This document shows positions 43,106-48,719 of a stretch of DNA of 48,719 bases, piece by piece. Numbering within the stretch: the first letter of the stretch is position 1; each line of letters opens with the position of its first letter. The notes under the pieces are model-generated. The model was not told the origin of the DNA, searched no databases, and saw only the letters and a program-made list of their open reading frames with translations. The translations under genes and the position numbers were made by a program. The DNA comes from Pseudoalteromonas peptidolytica (GTDB lineage: Bacteria > Pseudomonadota > Gammaproteobacteria > Enterobacterales > Alteromonadaceae): contig NZ_WEHZ01000036.1 in assembly GCF_012641745.1 (NCBI RefSeq), positions 1-48,719 on the forward strand. The letters run 5' to 3'.

Positions 43106-45517
43106 TTATTCTCCCTTCAGCTTATATATAATTGGGCTGTCTAAGAGTCGTTTCAGTGGGTAACAGCATGCAAATAATGAAATTAGTATTATCATTAAGA
43201 CTGATATCAGAAGCATCCCTATCGTCATTGAGTCAAACGAAATCATACTGTTAACCTCAGTGGTAAGCCAGAGAATGAAAAGACCCAGGCTACCCAAAGC
43301 TAAACCTACAAACACAGGTTGACTAGTGTCACCGATCATTAAGGTGTACAAATCTTTCTTTTTTGCACCAATCGCACGGCGAGTGCCAATCTCTAACTTT
43401 CGAAGTTGGAGGTTATAACTCAGTGTTCCATACAAGCCTATTGCGGCTAGAAATAATATCAATATAGTTAAGAGCCCTGAAGTCAACGCTGCTGTAATAT
43501 CTCCGAAGAGCATTTTTGTATGCAACTCTGATAACATATCAAAGTTGAATACAGTGAACCGAGAATCTACAGCACTTACAATACTTGCAATTTGCGCACG
43601 ACTCATCAGTTGTTCCGCTTTAAACTGAAGCATCAGGTAATAGCTAGACTGAGATTCAGGCATATATACTCTGGCGGTATTCGTATCACCAGAAGGAAGA
43701 AAGATAGGCTCTACAACGCCAACGACCTCTATTGGTGTACTTCCACGAGTGAAACGCTTGCCGATCACATCTTGGCTGCCGCCATACATTTCAGCAACTG
43801 CTTCATTCACTATCATCACCTGAGCACCCGACTGAATATCTGAACTATCAAATAGGCGACCCGCAACAAGTGTTTGTTCTATCATTGCAAAATAGTTTTG
43901 GTCAACTTTTTTACCTAGCGGAGTTAGTCTTGCATTATTTTCAACATCTTTCATTGCCCAAGTACTAAACGGGTTAACAGGTGACTTTGCTTGGCTCACA
44001 GATGCAATCTGCGGTTGTGCTTCAAGTCTATCCCTTAATGCTCTCATGACTGCGACTGAGGCATCTTTACTGAGCGGCTCTGACGTCATGGTCTTTACTG
44101 ATAGCTGAGCTTTGTTCTCTACATTAAATCCCTTATCTTTATAGATTGTTTCGATAGCAAGCTGAAATAAAGTGATATTGGCCAGAACTAAACTAGTCAC
44201 CAACCCAACTTGGCTAATGATCAACAACTTTCTTTTTCTTTTAGATACCTGAACCCCAGTTCCTTTACCACTTGACTGTAACCCTTCTTTTAACTTTTTA
44301 TAGTTAACGATACTAATCCCAACTTTGGCAAAAAATAATGCAAGGCTCAACGCAGAGACAACTGCAATAACGAAAGTAAATAGCGATAAGCTAAGTTCAT
44401 TTGCTCTTGGCAATACTTCATTCAAATAGTGTCCCAACAACATAAAGCCGAAACTTGCTATAACTAAGGCTATCACCGTAGATATCCCTAAGAGAACACC
44501 AGACTCTGCGAACATTAGCTTGAATAGATCAGACTTTTTAGCTCCGATGGCTGCATGAATAGACAACACAGTTTGACGTTCAACTGTACGAGACATAAAT
44601 AAATTAAGTAGGTTTACACATGAGATTAATACCAAACCAGTTACACCGCCTAGCAACAGTATCGCCATAACACTACTATCACCCATAATGACATCTTTAA
44701 GCGCAACTAAAGCAATTTCGATACTCCACCCGGTGGCTATCCCCTCCTGCTGCCAACGCGAGTCAACAAGCGCTGAAAGTTGTTGTTCTGCCAACTTCAT
44801 ATCAGTATTTGGCTTTATTGCACCCACAAAGAATAGCGCATCACTTACATTGCCCCAGTACTGTCTTTGCGCGTCCTCAAAAGAGTTGAAATCCCAAGGT
44901 AGCCATACTTGCGTTTCGTGGCCTGTTTTTAGCAATTGTGGCTCTTTAAAGTCCTTTGCAGCCACACCAATGATTCGATATTTAATGCCTGCTAACATTA
45001 AGGTTTTAGACAGAATCTCTGGATCACTACCAAATAGCCCTTGCCAAGTTTGATAGCTTATCACCGTTACTGGATTATAATTATTCAGTGCCTCTGTTTC
45101 GCTAAAACTCCGCCCCATATACATATTCATATCAAACATACCTGTAAATTCTGGGGTAACGGCCCCCGTATTTACCGTAGGTTGAGATGGAATTGATGAA
45201 ATAACATTTTGTTTGTAAGCAATGATAGTCGCATTATCAAAGTAACTTTGGTTTTCGTATAAGTAGACTAGGCCTGGGTACGTAAACGCGTTTGCTCTTG
45301 GGCGTTTATCTGGATCTAGCAGCTTGTGCTCGGCAACAAACATATTTTGTTGCTCAGGGTAACTGAGAGGCTTAACCAGAAGTAGATAATTTAGCGTAGC
45401 GATACAGAGGAACGCACCGAGCGTGATCCCCATTGTCGTGATAACCGTAAACACAAAGCCAAGTCGATGTCTTAGACTCATCACGGCATCTTTGATCAAG
45501 AGTAAACCATTTTTCAC
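43106..45517 (-). CDS. MacB/FtsX-type ABC permease of the NRPS block
   Basis: The 803-residue permease has two MacB_PCD periplasmic domains and two FtsX blocks (SIHAAIGAKKSDLF near 320 and EIGTRRAIGAKKKDLY near 710 as coupling motifs). Eight membrane helices are expected. It overlaps the ATPase gene by four bases (ATGA), so the two are co-translated. It is clearly different from the permease pair at 6180-10991. With the ATPase it probably secretes the peptide from the periplasm through an adaptor and TolC, as PvdRT-OpmQ does for pyoverdine. A 14-bp hairpin (43065-43078) follows the gene. Confidence 0.9.
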   Translation of the reverse strand: MKNGLLLIKDAVMSLRHRLGFVFTVITTMGITLGAFLCIATLNYLLLVKPLSYPEQQNMFVAEHKLLDPDKRPRANAFTYPGLVYLYENQSYFDNATIIAYKQNVISSIPSQPTVNTGAVTPEFTGMFDMNMYMGRSFSETEALNNYNPVTVISYQTWQGLFGSDPEILSKTLMLAGIKYRIIGVAAKDFKEPQLLKTGHETQVWLPWDFNSFEDAQRQYWGNVSDALFFVGAIKPNTDMKLAEQQLSALVDSRWQQEGIATGWSIEIALVALKDVIMGDSSVMAILLLGGVTGLVLISCVNLLNLFMSRTVERQTVLSIHAAIGAKKSDLFKLMFAESGVLLGISTVIALVIASFGFMLLGHYLNEVLPRANELSLSLFTFVIAVVSALSLALFFAKVGISIVNYKKLKEGLQSSGKGTGVQVSKRKRKLLIISQVGLVTSLVLANITLFQLAIETIYKDKGFNVENKAQLSVKTMTSEPLSKDASVAVMRALRDRLEAQPQIASVSQAKSPVNPFSTWAMKDVENNARLTPLGKKVDQNYFAMIEQTLVAGRLFDSSDIQSGAQVMIVNEAVAEMYGGSQDVIGKRFTRGSTPIEVVGVVEPIFLPSGDTNTARVYMPESQSSYYLMLQFKAEQLMSRAQIASIVSAVDSRFTVFNFDMLSELHTKMLFGDITAALTSGLLTILILFLAAIGLYGTLSYNLQLRKLEIGTRRAIGAKKKDLYTLMIGDTSQPVFVGLALGSLGLFILWLTTEVNSMISFDSMTIGMLLISVLMIILISLFACCYPLKRLLDSPIIYKLKGE

Positions 45518-46221
45518 GCGACTTTCTCCGCTACTGCAGGGGCTGGTTGGATCACACCATCAAGTAGATACAATCTTCTTTTCGCCATATCAGCATAGCG
45601 AGGATCGTGAGTTACCATACAGATTGTAGTCCCTTTGTTATTTAGGTCAGCCAACAGTCCCATCACAAGATCACCACTTTTCGAATCTAGGTTACCAGTA
45701 GGCTCATCCACCAATAATATGGCAGGTTTTTTTACCAACGCGCGAGCGATTGCCACACGCTGCTGTTGACCACCTGACAAATAATTCGGCTTATGATTTA
45801 CCCTGTGGCTCATATCTACCAGCGCAAGCACTTCGTTTACTCGCTGTTCCACAGCTTTACTATCTAGCTGGGCGTTGCCATAGCGCAAAGGAAGTGCAAC
45901 ATTATCAAAGACTGTCAATTCATCAATAAGATTAAAAGATTGAAAAATAAACCCAATTTTTTCGTTTCTAATTTCCGCTAACGCATCATCAGATAACCCT
46001 ATTATATTTTCGCCTTCAATTAGGTATTCACCATCTGTTGCGGTGTCAAGCAGTCCTAAAATTGATAATAATGTTGATTTACCACACCCTGAAGGCCCTG
46101 ATATTGAAACAAATTCGCCTGGTTCAATAACGAGATCTACACCTCTTAGCGCATGTGTATCTACATCTTCCATTTCAAAGACTTTAGTAACTTTTTTTAG
46201 TGTTATCTTTGCATTACTCAA
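45514..46221 (-). CDS. ABC transporter ATP-binding protein (MacB/LolD class) of the NRPS block
   Basis: This protein of about 235 residues has Walker A GPSGCGKST, Q-loop FIFQSFNLIDEL, signature LSGGQQQRVAIARAL, Walker B ILLVDEPTGNLDS and switch His in VTHDPRY. It energises the permease gene that it overlaps. The TTG at 46221 (MSNAKITLKK) has GGGAG 8 bp upstream and fits better than the TTG at 46236. It begins 185 bp after the NRPS gene, behind a terminator, so it may have its own promoter. Confidence 0.93.
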   Translation of the reverse strand: MSNAKITLKKVTKVFEMEDVDTHALRGVDLVIEPGEFVSISGPSGCGKSTLLSILGLLDTATDGEYLIEGENIIGLSDDALAEIRNEKIGFIFQSFNLIDELTVFDNVALPLRYGNAQLDSKAVEQRVNEVLALVDMSHRVNHKPNYLSGGQQQRVAIARALVKKPAILLVDEPTGNLDSKSGDLVMGLLADLNNKGTTICMVTHDPRYADMAKRRLYLLDGVIQPAPAVAEKVA

Positions 46222-46236
46222 AATATTGACTCCCAA

Positions 46237-46369
46237 TAAGGTGCATACATGTCAAACTTGACCAATTTAAAGCCCTAGTTAGTAGGCCCTAAATGCTACT
46301 GGCGATTTATTTTGTGTATGCATTAAAAACAGTATTATCAGCTGACCTGTAATACATGGCTCTGTTATT
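46237..46369 (-). promoter_or_regulatory. Gap between NRPS and exporter genes, possible internal promoter
   Basis: This AT-rich gap lies behind the NRPS terminator and before the exporter ATPase gene. It carries a 6-bp inverted repeat (ATGGCT/AGCCAT) towards the terminator. No confident -35/-10 pair can be named. Transcription of the seven downstream genes must either read through the terminator or start here. Confidence 0.3.
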
Positions 46370-46394
46370 AAAAAGCCATCCTTCATACGGTGGC
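46370..46394 (-). terminator. Terminator or attenuator behind the NRPS gene
   Basis: On the minus strand AGCCACC and GGATGGCT form a stem with one bulged A around a GTATGAA loop, followed by TTTTT. It lies 12 bp behind the NRPS stop codon and 150 bp before the exporter ATPase gene. Confidence 0.6.
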
Positions 46395-46406
46395 TATGAT
46401 ATTGAA

Positions 46407-48719
46407 TTAACTACCTTCCTTTGATTCCAGTAAAAAAGACTCTATAGCTTGGATTAACGAGTCAACAGACGGATCTCGCAATATACTAAAGTGATCGGCT
46501 ATAACAGGGACAACTTGTAAACTCTCACAATGCGCTAACCACTTAGCTTCTTCACTCACTTGATCCACGTCGCTAGATAAAGCCTTCACCCATAGAGTGT
46601 GGCCTCGATAATTAGACAGCTGATATGCCATAGTAAGTGACTCAAGTGCCGATATTACCTTTATACGCTCATGCAAATCTGTGGCAGATACTGCCGATGA
46701 GAATATATTTTGTTCTATTCCTCGAGCCACAACCATTTCACATAAGACTTCAACCTCTGTTTCTAATACATTTGTAGGCAGTATCCCCAAGTCAACATTT
46801 AGCTCCAATACTAAAGAATGTAAGGCTCTATGCTGGGGTGATAGCTCAAAGTCTGTATGGCTTTTTATTGTCTCTGGTGTATAACTGTCGATTAACACCA
46901 CTGACACATTCTGTTCTAATTGGGAAGCCATTTCAAGTGCTATCATGCCACCAATTGACCAACCAGCCAAGGAGAAGCAATTAATGCCATGATTATAAAG
47001 AAGTTTATTATATTTTTCAGCTACCAAAGATAAACTTGCTTCATCTATTTCCGAGGTGCTAATCCCATACACTGAACCTTTTACGTTTAACTTAGATAAT
47101 AACGGTGCATAACATGCCACTGACCCACCAACAGGGTGGATTAACACCAGCGCTGGTGCCTCTTTAGACCCCTCAGACAAAGTAATTAAGTGTACGTTAC
47201 TCTCATCATGTCCTTTTATATTTTCTGATGCCAACACATCCACCAACTCTTTTGCTGTTGGGTTTTCAAATATATCTTTTAGTTTCAGATTACTACCAAA
47301 CTTATTGTTGATTTCTCTTGTCAACATGGGCACCAATAATGAGTGCCCTCCAAGGTGGAAGAAGTTAGCCGTCATATCTAATTGGTTTGGCGCTTTGTCT
47401 AGCACTTTTGCAAACACGTTGATTAGATCTTGCTCCGCTTTAGAACTGGGAAGCTGAAAATCGCTCACGCTAGGTGTGTGATAGCCAGCTAACAACTCAG
47501 CTTTATCTATTTTCCCATTAGCATTTAGCGGCCATTCGGTAACAACCTCAAGGTATTGAGGCAGCATATAGTTTGGCATCACAGCTTTCAGCTTCTCTCT
47601 GATCCCATCCACGCTAATCTTAGCATCAGCTAGTTTGATAAAGGCGATGAGTTGTGGCCCATGAGGTTGATTTTCAGTTAATACCAAAGCTGACTCAACC
47701 TCTTCAAGTCCAATTAGATGGCTTTCAACTTCAGCTAGCTCTAATCTATATCCCCTAATCTTAACTTGCGAGTCCTTTCTCCCTAAGAACTCAATACACC
47801 CAGATTCGGAGTACTTCACTAGATCACCAGTACGATAGATCACACGGGAGCCGATTTGTTTATGCGGGTCATAGTATGGATTATTAATAAATACTTTTTG
47901 TGTCAACTCGGGTTTATTTAGATACCCGCGTGCTAAACCATCCCCGCCGATATACAACTCGCCAATATGGTGCTCAGAGCACAACTCCAGCTGCGCATTC
48001 AGTATGTATAATTGATTGTTTTTATTAGGCTTACCTATCGGTATAACCTCATTCACCAGATCAGCTGCTGAAGTAACATAAGTCGTAGCAGTAATTGTCG
48101 CTTCCGTAGGGCCATAAGTATTTACCAAGATCGTACTTTGTGGCATTTGCATGTAATGCCGCTTAACCGTCGAATGGGTAAGCTCCTCGCCACCAACAAT
48201 AACCATTCGTAGCGTTGTTTCTTCAATTACTACTTCTTCAGTAAGTTGTTGCGCCCAAAATGCCGTTGGCAAACTAGCTATTGTTACGCCTTTTTCATCG
48301 CAAAATTGAGTAAATTGCGCCAGCCCCAACATGCAGTCTTCATTTCTAATCTCTAACCTTGCACCATGACAAAGCGCCCCGAAAAATTCTTCAATAAAGA
48401 TATCGAACGAGGTGTTTGAAAACTGTAACACACAATCTGTGTACGAAATATTATAACTATGTGTGATATGATTTTGATAGTTCACAATAGCTTTATGCTC
48501 AATCATCACGCCTTTTGGCTGTCCTGTCGAGCCTGAGGTATAAATCACATACGCCAGATGTGATGCGCTCACACCAACCTCTTGTGGCCGAATACGTGGA
48601 TACGCATCACACAGATGCGGCTCCCCTAAGGCAAATCCATCTAACCTAACTTGCGTTTTAGTAAAACTCGCTAATGCTTCTGCCGTCTCTCCATGGCTCA
48701 CTACCACCGATAATGACGC
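46407..48719 (-). CDS. Non-ribosomal peptide synthetase, terminal A-T-TE module (5' truncated)
   Basis: The frame runs off the right edge; about 770 C-terminal residues are visible. The adenylation domain has core motifs YVIYTSGSTGQPKG (A3), NTYGPTE (A5), YRTGD (A7), GRKDSQVKIRGYRLE (A8) and NANGKID (A10). A thiolation domain follows with the phosphopantetheine Ser in LGGHSLL. A type I thioesterase ends the protein (GWSIGG Ser, VVLIDSY Asp, ADHFSIL His), so this is the last module and the product is released or cyclised here. By alignment to the PheA pocket I read the code as D-I-E-S-I-G-T-I-T-K. An acidic residue at the third position and the general pattern resemble lysine/ornithine-type pockets. 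The condensation domain lies outside the window. Confidence 0.95.
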   Translation of the reverse strand, partial: ASLSVVVSHGETAEALASFTKTQVRLDGFALGEPHLCDAYPRIRPQEVGVSASHLAYVIYTSGSTGQPKGVMIEHKAIVNYQNHITHSYNISYTDCVLQFSNTSFDIFIEEFFGALCHGARLEIRNEDCMLGLAQFTQFCDEKGVTIASLPTAFWAQQLTEEVVIEETTLRMVIVGGEELTHSTVKRHYMQMPQSTILVNTYGPTEATITATTYVTSAADLVNEVIPIGKPNKNNQLYILNAQLELCSEHHIGELYIGGDGLARGYLNKPELTQKVFINNPYYDPHKQIGSRVIYRTGDLVKYSESGCIEFLGRKDSQVKIRGYRLELAEVESHLIGLEEVESALVLTENQPHGPQLIAFIKLADAKISVDGIREKLKAVMPNYMLPQYLEVVTEWPLNANGKIDKAELLAGYHTPSVSDFQLPSSKAEQDLINVFAKVLDKAPNQLDMTANFFHLGGHSLLVPMLTREINNKFGSNLKLKDIFENPTAKELVDVLASENIKGHDESNVHLITLSEGSKEAPALVLIHPVGGSVACYAPLLSKLNVKGSVYGISTSEIDEASLSLVAEKYNKLLYNHGINCFSLAGWSIGGMIALEMASQLEQNVSVVLIDSYTPETIKSHTDFELSPQHRALHSLVLELNVDLGILPTNVLETEVEVLCEMVVARGIEQNIFSSAVSATDLHERIKVISALESLTMAYQLSNYRGHTLWVKALSSDVDQVSEEAKWLAHCESLQVVPVIADHFSILRDPSVDSLIQAIESFLLESKEGS

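Overview
The window looks like chromosomal DNA of a marine gammaproteobacterium of the Alteromonadales, most likely Pseudoalteromonas. This rests on gene content and protein style: glmS behind a DeoR-type regulator, TonB-Xanth-Caul type receptors, a tryptophan-halogenase-like gene in a sugar locus, and sigma-54/ABC export cassettes. No 16S rRNA or other marker fixes the genus.

Left edge (1-940): no convincing protein gene. A 377-bp element (539-915) has Tn7-like ends: three spaced TnsB-type repeats at one end and three close-set repeats at the other. It lies 24 bp beyond the glmS stop codon, the classical attTn7 position, with the dense (right) end towards glmS as in Tn7. A second right end (487-533) sits immediately outside it in the same orientation, so the site has been used at least twice. 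Further left are short hairpins, two sister terminators and a stretch resembling the 3' part of 5S rRNA.

Core segment (940-6026): glmS with its DeoR-family regulator, which has a TTCGA-rich putative operator; a PKD/Ig-repeat lipoprotein; and a small DUF6482-like protein.

Export cassette (6180-15951): two paralogous MacB-type permeases, one ATPase and a periplasmic adaptor on the minus strand, divergent from an NtrC-type response regulator and its histidine kinase. The intergenic region holds a -24/-12 promoter facing the adaptor and two tandem palindromes suitable for activator binding, so the two-component system probably drives the exporter.

Mixed segment (16084-24597): a membrane LytTR regulator, a TonB-receptor-like barrel with a 33-bp in-frame duplication near its signal peptide, a broken LytTR gene, an MltD-type lytic transglycosylase, a membrane protein overlapping a T4-type lysozyme, thpR, a membrane-anchored XRE regulator and an AraC regulator.

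Amino-sugar locus (23731-33948): AraC regulator, divergent from TonB receptor, halogenase-like flavoprotein, FucP-type permease, ROK kinase and GH20 hexosaminidase. This is a probable uptake and catabolism route for chitobiose or other GlcNAc-containing oligosaccharides.

A ParB-like orphan and small hypothetical genes flanked by inverted repeats (34031-35904) separate this from a one-direction peptide biosynthesis block (36027 to the right edge). Read in transcription order the block contains the final NRPS A-T-TE module (truncated by the window edge), a MacB-type ATPase and permease, an APH-fold kinase, a membrane-anchored penicillin-acylase-type hydrolase, a SyrD/PvdE-type cyclic peptide exporter, an HlyD-type adaptor and a CPT-type kinase. 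Acylase plus PvdE-type exporter suggests that an acylated precursor is exported and trimmed in the periplasm, as with PvdQ in pyoverdine synthesis. The two kinases are candidates for self-protection or tailoring.
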